Origin: Actinomycetota bacterium
GTDB taxonomy: Bacteria > Actinomycetota > Coriobacteriia > Anaerosomatales > JAUXNU01
Reading direction: 5' to 3'
NCBI GenBank assembly: GCA_030682655.1
Contig: JAUXNU010000064.1
Coordinates: 1-64,000, forward strand
DNA: 64,000 bases
Part shown: one piece after another, positions 23,475 to 31,836 of the stretch
How positions within the stretch are numbered: position 1 is the first letter of the stretch
Layout: every line of letters starts with the position of its first letter
Notes under the pieces: model-generated
Seen by the model: the letters and a program-made list of their open reading frames with translations, nothing else
Told to the model about the DNA's origin: nothing
Databases searched by the model: none
Translations under genes and position numbers: made by a program

Positions 23475-24683
23475 GTGACGACACCCCGCCCCGGCGTGAA
23501 GCACTTCATCGGTCTCGACTTCGACCTCGGTGCTCTGCGCAGCGCGGGCTCGAGGTACTGGCAATGGGTGGCTCTCCTCGGCATCTTCTTGGGGCTCGGC
23601 GCGGCCTCGTGGTACCTGCTGTTCTCGCACGGCGGCGAAGTGCTGAACCAACGCGATTCGAGCCCTTGGGGCCTGTGGTTCACGAACTACATGTACTACG
23701 TCGGACTCGCGGCGGGCGGACTGATCGTCTACGCGAGCGTGCATCTGTTCGGGGCCGAGCAGTTCCGACCGCTGTCGCGCATCGCGGTCTTGCTGGCCGG
23801 CGTGATCGTGATGATGGCGCTCCTCGGCATCATCACCGACATGGAACGTCCGTGGCGTGCGGTCTGGATGATGCTCACGCCGAACCCGACCTCGCCGTTC
23901 GTCTACACCGGTTCGGCAGCGGGTCTCTACATGGTCATCTGCTTCGTTGATCTGTGGATCCTGATCACCGGCGTCGGCGGCGAGAAGCTGGCTCGCAGGA
24001 TGACGCTCATCGCGCTTCCCGCAGCTATTCACATGCACACCACGACCGCGTTCGTGCTGTCGATGAACAAGTCGCGGGAGCTATGGCACACCGCGATGAT
24101 GGTGCCGATCTTCCTGACTTCGGCGACAGCTTCGGGTGTGGCCCTGCTCCTGGTCGTCGCCTACATCATGCAGGCGACGACGGACCTGAAGTTCAAGTCG
24201 AGCATGTTCCGGAGTCTCGCGACCTTGCTCGCGACCGTCATCATCATCGACCAGTTCTTGCTGGCGGTCGAAGTGCTTTCGGTCTACTGGCCGACCTCGG
24301 CCATGACGGGTCACGTGTTCCGCTTCGACCAGTTCCTCACCGGGCGTCTCGCATGGGCGTTCCTGCCCGTGTTCATCCTCGGGATGACCGCGTTCGCGTT
24401 GCTGGCGCGGCGCTCGACCCGCCACCTGCCGAGGGTGCAGATCACCGCCTCGGTCCTGTACGTGATCGCGGTGTTCTTCAAGCGCTACTCACTCATGGCG
24501 ATGGGCTTCTCGGTCAGCACGCTCGGACAGAAGGCGCCGATCTACTTCCCAAGCATGGTCGAGGCGTTCCTCGCGCTCGGGATTCTCGCCTTCGGCATGC
24601 TGTTCTTCACGGTGGTGTCGAAGCTGCTGCCGATGGAGGTTCCCGAGGAGGAGCACACGCTCGAGGCAGGGGTGGCGTCGTGA
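23475..24683 (+). CDS. NrfD/PsrC-type quinone-interacting membrane subunit
   Basis: A 402-residue integral membrane protein with about nine or ten hydrophobic helices, of the NrfD/PsrC family, which oxidises or reduces menaquinol and pairs with a four-cluster Fe-S subunit. Typical blocks are SSPWGLWFTNYMYYVGLAAGG and FLTGRLAWAFLPVFILG. The start is placed at GTG 23475 with GAGGTG upstream, 14 bases after the ferredoxin stop. Its stop overlaps the next cytochrome start. It provides the link to the menaquinone pool that the mqn genes in this window help make. Confidence 0.9.
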   Translation: MTTPRPGVKHFIGLDFDLGALRSAGSRYWQWVALLGIFLGLGAASWYLLFSHGGEVLNQRDSSPWGLWFTNYMYYVGLAAGGLIVYASVHLFGAEQFRPLSRIAVLLAGVIVMMALLGIITDMERPWRAVWMMLTPNPTSPFVYTGSAAGLYMVICFVDLWILITGVGGEKLARRMTLIALPAAIHMHTTTAFVLSMNKSRELWHTAMMVPIFLTSATASGVALLLVVAYIMQATTDLKFKSSMFRSLATLLATVIIIDQFLLAVEVLSVYWPTSAMTGHVFRFDQFLTGRLAWAFLPVFILGMTAFALLARRSTRHLPRVQITASVLYVIAVFFKRYSLMAMGFSVSTLGQKAPIYFPSMVEAFLALGILAFGMLFFTVVSKLLPMEVPEEEHTLEAGVAS

Positions 24684-25699
24684 GCCCGCGCATCGTCGAT
24701 AGCCTGTCCGCGCGCGTCCGCTCACTGCCCCGCGTCGTCGTGTGGGCCGTCGCCGCGGTTCTCGGCGCGATCGTCCTCTCGGTCGTGGTCGCGCTCGCGA
24801 TGACCTCGCGACCGGCGTTCCTTGGCGGGTATCACAGCCTGGAGGACAACTACGCGTCGCTGCAGGCGTCCGCGCACAGCGAGCTGACCTGCGGACAGTG
24901 CCACGTCGACCCGCGCGGACCGATCGTCTCCGAGGCCGTGCTGGTGGGTGAGTTCTATCGCGGCCTGTACTCCAAGCCCGACGCACCGGCGTTCGTGCGG
25001 CTCAAGACGCCGACCCGCGACGCGTGCCTCTCGTGTCACCGCAACGACTGGAGTCAGGACGCGTCCAGGACCGCGAACGTGCCGCATCCTGCGCACCTGC
25101 GCGTGGCCGACGAGCCGCGCGACTGCGTGGAGTGCCACAAGTGGACGGCGCACGAAGAGGACTACATCGAGCGGCACAAGCAGATGCCGTTCAGTACCGT
25201 GTGCGCGTCGTTCGGTTGCCATGTGGGCTGGAAGACGGCCGACGAATGCGGCACCTGCCATCACTCGCTGCAGGAGGACAAGGGAGAGTGGCGACTCATC
25301 CACAAGAAGACCGTCCAGGAGGCGGGACCGAACGGGTGCCTGGAGTCGTGCCATGACGCGGACCAGTGCCGTCTCTGCCACACGACGGGCAAGGTCCCTG
25401 ACTTCTCCACCTCCGCGCTGACTGCAAGCGTCAAGGCCATCGAGCGAGATCACGTGAAGCCGGACTGGCTCGAGAAGCACGGTACCACGGCGCTGAAAGA
25501 TGACTCGAAGTGCTTCGCATGCCACGTGTCGACAGGCGAGTGCGACGACTGCCACGCGCGACGTCCGGCATTCCACGGTCTGGAGTCCACCTGGTTGACG
25601 CGTCACAAGGACCTGTCCAAGGACGAGCGCCGGTGTCTCACGTGTCACGAGAAGAAGTGGTGCGAGGATTGCCACGACGAGTTCAAGAAGAACAGCTAG
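24680..25699 (+). CDS. Multiheme cytochrome c, up to 11 hemes, with unusual CX3CH and CX4CH sites
   Basis: A 339-residue protein with one N-terminal membrane helix (about residues 14-37) and nine CxxCH motifs (CGQCH, CLSCH, CVECH, CGTCH, CRLCH, CFACH, CDDCH, CLTCH, CEDCH). It also has CASFGCH (CX4CH) and CLESCH (CX3CH), so up to 11 hemes. The start is GTG 24680, overlapping the NrfD stop (GTGA); the stop overlaps the next start. It is related to the two cytochromes that follow (same TM-heme layout and a shared xxLExCHDxxQ-type block). Predicted location: membrane-anchored, outside. The final electron acceptor is unknown. Confidence 0.86.
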   Translation: MSPRIVDSLSARVRSLPRVVVWAVAAVLGAIVLSVVVALAMTSRPAFLGGYHSLEDNYASLQASAHSELTCGQCHVDPRGPIVSEAVLVGEFYRGLYSKPDAPAFVRLKTPTRDACLSCHRNDWSQDASRTANVPHPAHLRVADEPRDCVECHKWTAHEEDYIERHKQMPFSTVCASFGCHVGWKTADECGTCHHSLQEDKGEWRLIHKKTVQEAGPNGCLESCHDADQCRLCHTTGKVPDFSTSALTASVKAIERDHVKPDWLEKHGTTALKDDSKCFACHVSTGECDDCHARRPAFHGLESTWLTRHKDLSKDERRCLTCHEKKWCEDCHDEFKKNS

Positions 25700-26544
25700 T
25701 GGACGACCGCGACGATACGACGTCCGGCGACGGCGATACGACCGCGACGCCCGACAGCGACGCGACGCCGAAGCGGAAGCGACGCTTCCCGGCTAAGACC
25801 GCGATCGCGCTCGTCGTCATCGTGCTCATCGGCCTGCCGATCTTCTCGATGCTGCAGCCTGGCTACTACGGGCGCTACCCGGAGTTGCGCGAGCGCATGG
25901 ACAACTGGCGCGTCTCGACGCACGCCCGCATCCCGTGTTCCGGCTGCCACGTCGATCCCGGAGTCCGCGGCTTCCTGACGTTCACTGTGAAATCGATCCC
26001 GGCGTTCTACTCCCAGCTCATCCGGGGTCCTCACGAGACCAACCTCCTGAGCGTGCCGGACCGGGAGGCATGCCAGAAATGCCACACGAGCTACCGCCAG
26101 GTCTCGGCCAACGGCGACCTGTTCATCCCGCACAAGGCCCACGTCGAGGTCCTCGAGATCAACTGCGCGGTCTGTCACCAGGACCTCGTGCACTCAGCCA
26201 ACACCAAGGGCTACAACTCGCCCGAGATGATCGGGTGCCTCAAGCAGTGCCACGACGGCACGCAAGCGACGGCAGAGTGCGTCAAGTGCCACACGCGCAA
26301 GGAAGTGCCGGAAGGCCACCGTGCCAAGGACTGGCTCGAGGTCCACAGCACGCAGGTCAAGACCGTGGACTGCGGCTCGTGCCATGCATGGTCGCCGGAC
26401 TACTGCGCCGAATGCCACGCGAAGCGACCGGCATCGCACGTCGGCAACTGGAAGAAGGCTCACCAGTACGCCGCCGAGAAGAGCAGCGACAAGCGGTGCC
26501 CGGTCTGCCACGACGAGAAGTTCTGCCAGGACTGCCACGACTGA
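25699..26544 (+). CDS. Multiheme cytochrome c, 8 CxxCH plus one CX3CH
   Basis: A 281-residue protein. An N-terminal Asp/Thr-rich cytosolic tail is followed by one membrane helix (about residues 33-52), then CSGCH, CQKCH, CAVCH, CLKQCH (CX3CH), CVKCH, CGSCH, CAECH, CPVCH and CQDCH. The start is GTG 25699, sharing a base with the upstream TAG stop. It aligns heme for heme with the 26582 protein (GDLxIPHKAHVxxL, then HDGxQA, then SCHAW), where the CX3CH position is a normal CLECH. Likely a membrane-anchored electron carrier of the same complex. Confidence 0.86.
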   Translation: MDDRDDTTSGDGDTTATPDSDATPKRKRRFPAKTAIALVVIVLIGLPIFSMLQPGYYGRYPELRERMDNWRVSTHARIPCSGCHVDPGVRGFLTFTVKSIPAFYSQLIRGPHETNLLSVPDREACQKCHTSYRQVSANGDLFIPHKAHVEVLEINCAVCHQDLVHSANTKGYNSPEMIGCLKQCHDGTQATAECVKCHTRKEVPEGHRAKDWLEVHSTQVKTVDCGSCHAWSPDYCAECHAKRPASHVGNWKKAHQYAAEKSSDKRCPVCHDEKFCQDCHD

Positions 26545-26581
26545 CGGGTAGCAGGCTCGCCTCGCTGCCCAAGGAGGAACG

Positions 26582-27475
26582 GTGTCGGAAGCGCACAACA
26601 GACCACGGCGGAAGCCGAGGAGGACGCTCTCGGATCGTATGCGCGACCTGGCGCATATGAGCCCTGAGCGTCGCCGATCGCTCATGTTCCGGGGCGTCGC
26701 TGCCCTTGCGATCACGGTGCTCGTCCTCATCCCCGGCTACCTGAGCTCGCGACCCGTCTTCTTCCAGCGCTACGCGAACACACAGGCCCAGTACCGGACG
26801 TGGACCGAATCGGTGCACGCGAAGGTGCCGTGCCAGAGCTGCCATGTCTCGCCCGGGCTCGTGGCTCAGACGGAGTTCGGCGCCACGATGCTCGGCGAGT
26901 TCTACATCTCGAGGGTGCTTCGCTCCAGGGAGCCGAAGATCCTCGGCACGCCAGCCAACGCGGCGTGCGAGAGGTGCCACATCGACCTGCGGACCGTCTC
27001 TCCGTCGGGCGACCTCAACATCCCGCACAAGGCGCACGTCGATATCCTCAAGGTGCGCTGCGTGAAGTGCCACGAGTTCCTCGTGCACGAGCTGAGCCCG
27101 GAAGGCAAGCACACGCCTCGGATGCTCCTGTGCCTGGAGTGCCACGACGGGGATCAGGCCAAGGACGCGTGCTCGACGTGCCACACGCAGAAGTCGGTTC
27201 CGGCGAACCATCGGAAGGCGGACTGGCTCATCGTGCACCCGGACAAGCAGGCGGAACTCGACTGTGCGAGCTGCCATGCCTGGACCGAGGACTGGTGTGT
27301 CGAGTGCCACTCACGGCGCCCGGTGTCGCATGTTGCGAAATGGCGCAGCAAGCACGGCGCGGCCGTCGAGCAGCGACGCAACTGCGAGGCGTGTCATGCG
27401 GCGGACTTCTGTGTGCGCTGCCACGGCGAGGTGCCGAAGCTGAACTTCGATCCGGCGCTGAAGCTGGTGGAGTAG
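26582..27475 (+). CDS. Nonaheme cytochrome c, paralog of the preceding gene
   Basis: A 297-residue protein. A basic N-terminus and one membrane helix (about residues 37-55) are followed by nine CxxCH motifs: CQSCH, CERCH, CVKCH, CLECH, CSTCH, CASCH, CVECH, CEACH and CVRCH. The start is GTG 26582 with AAGGAGG upstream. It is the last gene of the cytochrome operon, 37 bases after its paralog. Shared spacing and blocks (SGDLNIPHKAHVDIL, DCASCHAW) indicate tandem duplication. Role: electron transfer on the outer face; acceptor unknown. Confidence 0.88.
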   Translation: MSEAHNRPRRKPRRTLSDRMRDLAHMSPERRRSLMFRGVAALAITVLVLIPGYLSSRPVFFQRYANTQAQYRTWTESVHAKVPCQSCHVSPGLVAQTEFGATMLGEFYISRVLRSREPKILGTPANAACERCHIDLRTVSPSGDLNIPHKAHVDILKVRCVKCHEFLVHELSPEGKHTPRMLLCLECHDGDQAKDACSTCHTQKSVPANHRKADWLIVHPDKQAELDCASCHAWTEDWCVECHSRRPVSHVAKWRSKHGAAVEQRRNCEACHAADFCVRCHGEVPKLNFDPALKLVE

Positions 27476-27526
27476 GGGGCGTCCACGGCGCTGCGACTGC
27501 ACCGCATCCGACCGTGCGCCGCTTAC

Positions 27527-28753
27527 TTAGAACCCCCGAACCGGCCGGTAGAGCGTGTCGCGCTGCATCGGCCGGAAGCCGGCGTCGCTGATCAGTCGCA
27601 CGAGTTCGTCGCGCGCGAGCATGAAGTGCGTGCCGGCGGCCGCGACAACGTTCTCCTCGATCATCGTCGAGCCCATGTCGTTGGCGCCGAACGTGAGCGC
27701 CACTTGGCCGATCTTCGCGCCCTGGGTGACCCAGCTTGCCTGGATGTTCTCGATGCTGTCGAGGTAGAGGCGCGAGACGGCGAGCGTGCGCAGGTAGTCC
27801 CAGCCGCTTGCAGCGGCAAGTGGGACGCCGGCCGCGGCGGCTTCGTCCTCGGCCAGCTCGGTGTTGCCGGGCTGGAACGACCAGGGGATGAAGGCGCGGA
27901 AGCCGACGTGCCCGCCTGCGACCGCCTCGTCCTGCACCTCGCGCACGCGGCGCATGTGCTCTATGCGTTCGGGACGCGTCTCGAGGTGGCCGAACATCAT
28001 CGTCGCGGTCGTGGAGATGTCGAGTTGGTGCGCATCGCGCATCACGTCGAGCCACTGGTCGGACGTCGCCTTGCGCGGCGAGACGTGACCCCGCACGCGG
28101 TCGACGAGGATCTCGGCGCCGCCGCCCGGCAGCGAGTCGAGGCCGGCGTCGCGCAGCCGCGCCAGCACGTCGCGCGGGGGCAGGGCGGAGAGTCGCGAGA
28201 GGTGCCAGACCTCCGGCGGACCGAAGCCGTGCACGTGGATCGGATAGCGGGCCTTCAGCTCGCGGAGCATCTCTTCGTACCACTGGAGAGGCAGGCCGGG
28301 ATGCATGCCGCCCTGGAGCAGGATGGCGGTACCTTCGAGGTCGAGCGTCTCCTGGACCTTGGCGTAGAGCTCGTCGGGTTCGAGCACGTAGGCCTCGGGC
28401 GAGTCCGCGTCGCGATAGAACGCGCAGAACGTGCAGCCGCTCACGCACATGTTCGTGTAGTTGATGTTGCGGTCGACGATGAAGGTGACCTCGCGCTCGG
28501 GGTGCAGCCGGTCGCGCATCGCGCTTGCCGCGGCCGCGAGATCGAGCATGTCGGCCGAGGAGAGAAGCAGCAGCGCCTCGTCCTCGGTCAGCCGGTGCTC
28601 GCCGAGCGCGGCAGCGAACGCAAGCACGCTGGCGGTTGCGGCGGCGGGGTCGGTAGGGGTCGACGGCGAGTTCCGCAGCGAAGGCGCGTCAGCGCCGAAG
28701 CGAGGACTGCTCGAGCCGGCATCCCCTGCCGGCACTGACGCCTGCAAGCTCAC
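27527..28753 (-). CDS. mqnC: Cyclic dehypoxanthinyl futalosine synthase (MqnC)
   Basis: A 408-residue radical SAM enzyme of the futalosine menaquinone route; it cyclises dehypoxanthinyl futalosine. The cluster motif is CVSGCTFCAFYR, with the MqnC-type blocks LLQGGMHPGLPLQWYEE and FIPWSFQPGNTEL. The start is GTG 28753 with GGAGG upstream, overlapping the mqnA stop (GTGA). The first 45 or so residues are a low-complexity extension before the conserved domain. It forms an operon with mqnA; the SAM-dependent partner mqnE is 9 kb away beyond the R-M genes. Confidence 0.9.
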   Translation of the reverse strand: MSLQASVPAGDAGSSSPRFGADAPSLRNSPSTPTDPAAATASVLAFAAALGEHRLTEDEALLLLSSADMLDLAAAASAMRDRLHPEREVTFIVDRNINYTNMCVSGCTFCAFYRDADSPEAYVLEPDELYAKVQETLDLEGTAILLQGGMHPGLPLQWYEEMLRELKARYPIHVHGFGPPEVWHLSRLSALPPRDVLARLRDAGLDSLPGGGAEILVDRVRGHVSPRKATSDQWLDVMRDAHQLDISTTATMMFGHLETRPERIEHMRRVREVQDEAVAGGHVGFRAFIPWSFQPGNTELAEDEAAAAGVPLAAASGWDYLRTLAVSRLYLDSIENIQASWVTQGAKIGQVALTFGANDMGSTMIEENVVAAAGTHFMLARDELVRLISDAGFRPMQRDTLYRPVRGF

Positions 28754-29586
28754 GCGTCCTCCCCGAAGATGCGGACGGTCGGCACGTCGTCGAGCTGGTC
28801 GATTGCGGCCGCCTCGGAGAGGTAGCGCGCCAGCCCCTCGCGGTACTGCGGTTCGAAGCGGAAGACGAGCGCGTCGAAGTAGCTGCGGAAGTACGCGACC
28901 GGGAACGACTCCCAGCGCGCGGCGTATTCGGAGATCGCGTCGAGGTTGGCGCGGCAGTAGGCGAGCGAGCCGTTGAGCGCGTCGGCAACGCCGCGGACGG
29001 CGTCGGGGTTCTCCTCGGCAAAGGTGCGGCGCACCGCCCACACGGCGTAGACCATCGGCAGGCCGGTCCACTCGGTCCAGACGGCGCCGAGGTCGTATCT
29101 CAGCAGGTCGGACGGCTGCCAGTAGGCGCGCAAGGCGTCATCGCCGATCAGCAGCGCGGCGTCGGCCTCGCGCATCATTCCGGCGAGGTCCGACGGCATC
29201 TCGACGTAGTCCGGGAACACACTCCAGTGCTTCGCGAGCAGGATCCGGGCGAGCACCTGGGAGGTGCGCGAGGCGTTCGTGAGGGCGACCGTGCGGCCGT
29301 CGAGACCTTCGACGGGCTCCTTGGCGAGCAGGAGGATCGACTGGACTTCGCCGTCGGAGGAGATCGCGATGTCGGGGAGCAGCACGAAGTCGTCGGCGTG
29401 GCGCGCGTATTCGATGCTCGGAATCGGTGCGATGTCGAGCTCGCCGTCGAGGAGCGCGGTTGCGAGGTCGGCGGGGTTGGCCTTCACGAGATCGACGTCG
29501 AGGAGCACGTCGTTCTTTACGAGGCCGTAGTAGAGCGGAAGGCAGTTAAGGAATTGGATATGTCCGAGTTTAGGCCGTGGCATCAT
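28750..29586 (-). CDS. mqnA: Chorismate dehydratase (MqnA)
   Basis: A 278-residue MqnA/MqnD-family protein with a periplasmic-binding-protein fold that dehydrates chorismate to 3-enolpyruvoyl-benzoate. Typical blocks are LGHIQFLNCLPLYYGL at the start, ELDIAPIPSIEYAR, and DGRTVALTNASRTSQVLARILL. No signal peptide, as expected for a cytosolic enzyme. It overlaps mqnC by 4 bases. The R-M operon begins 167 bases upstream on the opposite strand. Confidence 0.9.
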   Translation of the reverse strand: MMPRPKLGHIQFLNCLPLYYGLVKNDVLLDVDLVKANPADLATALLDGELDIAPIPSIEYARHADDFVLLPDIAISSDGEVQSILLLAKEPVEGLDGRTVALTNASRTSQVLARILLAKHWSVFPDYVEMPSDLAGMMREADAALLIGDDALRAYWQPSDLLRYDLGAVWTEWTGLPMVYAVWAVRRTFAEENPDAVRGVADALNGSLAYCRANLDAISEYAARWESFPVAYFRSYFDALVFRFEPQYREGLARYLSEAAAIDQLDDVPTVRIFGEDA

Positions 29587-29689
29587 GGCTCCTCGTGAAC
29601 GGACGGCAGTGGACCCGCGCGCAAGATTCTACTAGAACTCCCAGGAGCATGCTTCATCATGCAGGAGAGAACCTACTGTATTTTGCACC

Positions 29690-29718
29690 TTGCGTCCACG
29701 ATGTGTGTGACGTACAAT
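29690..29718 (+). promoter_or_regulatory. Sigma-70-type promoter of the restriction-modification operon
   Basis: TTGCGT at 29690-29695 and TACAAT at 29713-29718 with exactly 17 bases between give a strong vegetative promoter 35 bases upstream of the first hsdS start. The surrounding DNA is noticeably less GC-rich than the genome average. Confidence 0.6.
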
Positions 29719-29752
29719 GCGCAGGAGGTGAGCTACTGTTTGGAGGATGTTG

Positions 29753-30331
29753 ATGCCGACGCTTGGCGAGATCGTCCACATCAAAGCGGGCTACTCGTTT
29801 CGTTCCCGAATCGAGCGGGTTCCCGACGGCACAATCGCCGTCATCCAGGCGAGCGACGTCCCTGATAGCGGGTTCGTCGCCGTAGACGATCTTGCGCATA
29901 TCGAGCCGGCCGAGGGACTTGGCGCCGAGTTTGTCGAGCCCGGCGACATTGTGATCACCACGCGGGGAGATTCCATCCGAGCGGCAGTCGTGCCCGCGAC
30001 GCCCAGGCCCGCAATCATCGCGGCCCCGCTGTTGCGTTGTCGTGTGGCGAATGGCCACGTGATGCCCGAGTATCTTGCCTGGTATCTCAACCAGCCCAAA
30101 GTTGAGGCGACGCTCACTCGAAGCGCGGAGGGCACGAACATCAAGATGATTCGTCGAGCCGTGCTGGAGGCGCTCGAGATCGATGTGCCACCGTTCGAGC
30201 GACAGCACATCGTCGTCCAGTTGGCCGATCTTGCCGAGCGCGAGCACTCTTTGCAGTCCGAGCTTGAGATTCGTACAGGCCAGTTGCTTTCAGCCGTGAT
30301 GATGCAGTTCGCCGAGGGAGGCGCTCGATGA
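29753..30331 (+). CDS. hsdS: Half-size type I specificity subunit (single target domain HsdS)
   Basis: A 192-residue HsdS-like protein with one target recognition domain (residues about 1-150) and one C-terminal coiled-coil region (PPFERQHIVVQLADLAERE). Full HsdS has two of each. The start is ATG 29753 with GGAGG upstream. Its stop overlaps the hsdM start (ATGA). A half-size S can dimerise to give a palindromic target, or compete with the full-size HsdS encoded at 32674. It carries its own strong promoter. The intact frame argues against a decayed remnant. Confidence 0.78.
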   Translation: MPTLGEIVHIKAGYSFRSRIERVPDGTIAVIQASDVPDSGFVAVDDLAHIEPAEGLGAEFVEPGDIVITTRGDSIRAAVVPATPRPAIIAAPLLRCRVANGHVMPEYLAWYLNQPKVEATLTRSAEGTNIKMIRRAVLEALEIDVPPFERQHIVVQLADLAEREHSLQSELEIRTGQLLSAVMMQFAEGGAR

Positions 30332-31836
30332 CCAAGATCCGCCAGAAAGACGTGAATGACGCCGCGTGGGCCGCATGTGACACGTTCCGTGGCGCCGTCG
30401 ACCCAGCACAGTACAAGGACTACATCCTGGTCATGTTGTTCCTCAAGTACGTGTCCGACGCATGGCTCGAACACTACGAGGGGTACCGGAAACAGTACGG
30501 GGAGGACGACACGCGCATCTGCCGCAAACTCGAACGCGAGCGCTTTGTCCTGCCAGAAGGCGCGAGCTACTACGACCTCTACAAGCAGCGAACTGCCGAC
30601 AACATCGGTGAGATCATCAATATCGCGCTCGACGCGATCGAGGACACGAACAAGCTCAAGCTCGACGGTGTGTTCCGCAACATCGACTTCAACAGCGAGG
30701 CGAACCTCGGCAAGACGAGAGACCGGAACCGTCGGCTCAAGATGCTGCTCGAGGACTTCCACAAGCCCGAACTCGACATGAGTCCGAGCCGTGTGTCTGA
30801 GGACGTCATAGGAAACACCTACATCTATCTGATTGAACGATTCGCCACCGACGCGGGCAAGAAGGCCGGTGAGTTCTACACGCCGCACGCGGTCTCCCAA
30901 CTTGTGGCCAAGCTGGCAGCGCCCAAGCCAGGAAACGAGATATGCGACCCGACGTGCGGTTCAGGTGGTCTCCTCATCGAGGCGGCGAGGGAGGTTGGCG
31001 GCAGAGACTTCGCGCTCTGCGGCATGGAGGTCAACGGCTCAACATGGGCGCTCGCCCGTATGAACATGTTCCTGCATGGTTTCGACAGCGCCCGCATTGA
31101 CTGGTGCAACACGCTCGCGAGCCCAACGCTCGTGGAAGACGACCGTCTCATGCGCTTCGACGTCGTTGTGGCCAACCCGCCGTTCTCGTTGGACAAGTGG
31201 GGTGCCGAGGAAGCTGGTGGCGACCGCTACAACCGCTTCTGGCGGGGGATTCCGCCCAAGAGCAAGGGCGACTGGGCGTTCATCACGCACATGGTCGAGG
31301 TTGCCCGTGAGCGTGAGGGTCGCGTGGCGGTCGTGGTACCGCACGGCGTGCTCTTTCGAGGGCAGGCCGAGAAGCGCATTCGTCAGCACATGATCGAGGA
31401 GAACCTGCTCGACGCGGTGATAGGGCTACCCGGCAACCTGTTTCCCACGACCGGCATCCCAGTCGCCATCCTCGTGTTCGATCGCGCCCGCGAGAAGGGT
31501 GGCTCGCGAGAGCAGTGCACGGATGTTGTCTTCATCGATGCGAGCAAGGAATTCATTCCGGGCAAGAGTCGCAACACCCTCGCCCCCGAGCACATCACGC
31601 GTGTCATCGACACGTACCGCTCGCGCAGTGGTGTGGACAAGTATGCCTACGTGGCTACTGCCGAGGAGATCGTTGAGAACGACTTCAACCTAAATATCCC
31701 TCGCTACGTTGACACGTACGAGGAGCCCGAGCCGATCGATATCGTGGCGGTGCAGACGGAGATCGAGGAGCTGGAAGGTGAGCTTGCCGAGGTCCGCGGC
31801 AAGATGAAGGCAATCATCAAGGAGATGCTCTCATGA
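30328..31836 (+). CDS. hsdM: Type I restriction-modification methyltransferase subunit (HsdM)
   Basis: A 502-residue N6-adenine methyltransferase. The N-terminal HsdM_N helical part is followed by the SAM-binding motif CDPTCGSGGLLIEA (about residue 206) and catalytic NPPF (about 281). Length is normal. Start and stop overlap the flanking genes by 4 bases each (hsdS-like, dinD-like), making a tight operon. With HsdS it methylates host sites; with HsdR it restricts foreign DNA. Confidence 0.93.
   Translation: MTKIRQKDVNDAAWAACDTFRGAVDPAQYKDYILVMLFLKYVSDAWLEHYEGYRKQYGEDDTRICRKLERERFVLPEGASYYDLYKQRTADNIGEIINIALDAIEDTNKLKLDGVFRNIDFNSEANLGKTRDRNRRLKMLLEDFHKPELDMSPSRVSEDVIGNTYIYLIERFATDAGKKAGEFYTPHAVSQLVAKLAAPKPGNEICDPTCGSGGLLIEAAREVGGRDFALCGMEVNGSTWALARMNMFLHGFDSARIDWCNTLASPTLVEDDRLMRFDVVVANPPFSLDKWGAEEAGGDRYNRFWRGIPPKSKGDWAFITHMVEVAREREGRVAVVVPHGVLFRGQAEKRIRQHMIEENLLDAVIGLPGNLFPTTGIPVAILVFDRAREKGGSREQCTDVVFIDASKEFIPGKSRNTLAPEHITRVIDTYRSRSGVDKYAYVATAEEIVENDFNLNIPRYVDTYEEPEPIDIVAVQTEIEELEGELAEVRGKMKAIIKEMLS

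Noticed and set aside
23954-24679. In-frame upstream extension of the 24680 cytochrome
   Set aside because: The extension is a shadow of the NrfD gene; the conserved protein starts at GTG 24680 at the stop overlap.
29747-29752. Earlier ATG for the half-size hsdS
   Set aside because: It touches the GGAGG site with no spacing; ATG 29753 is correctly spaced.
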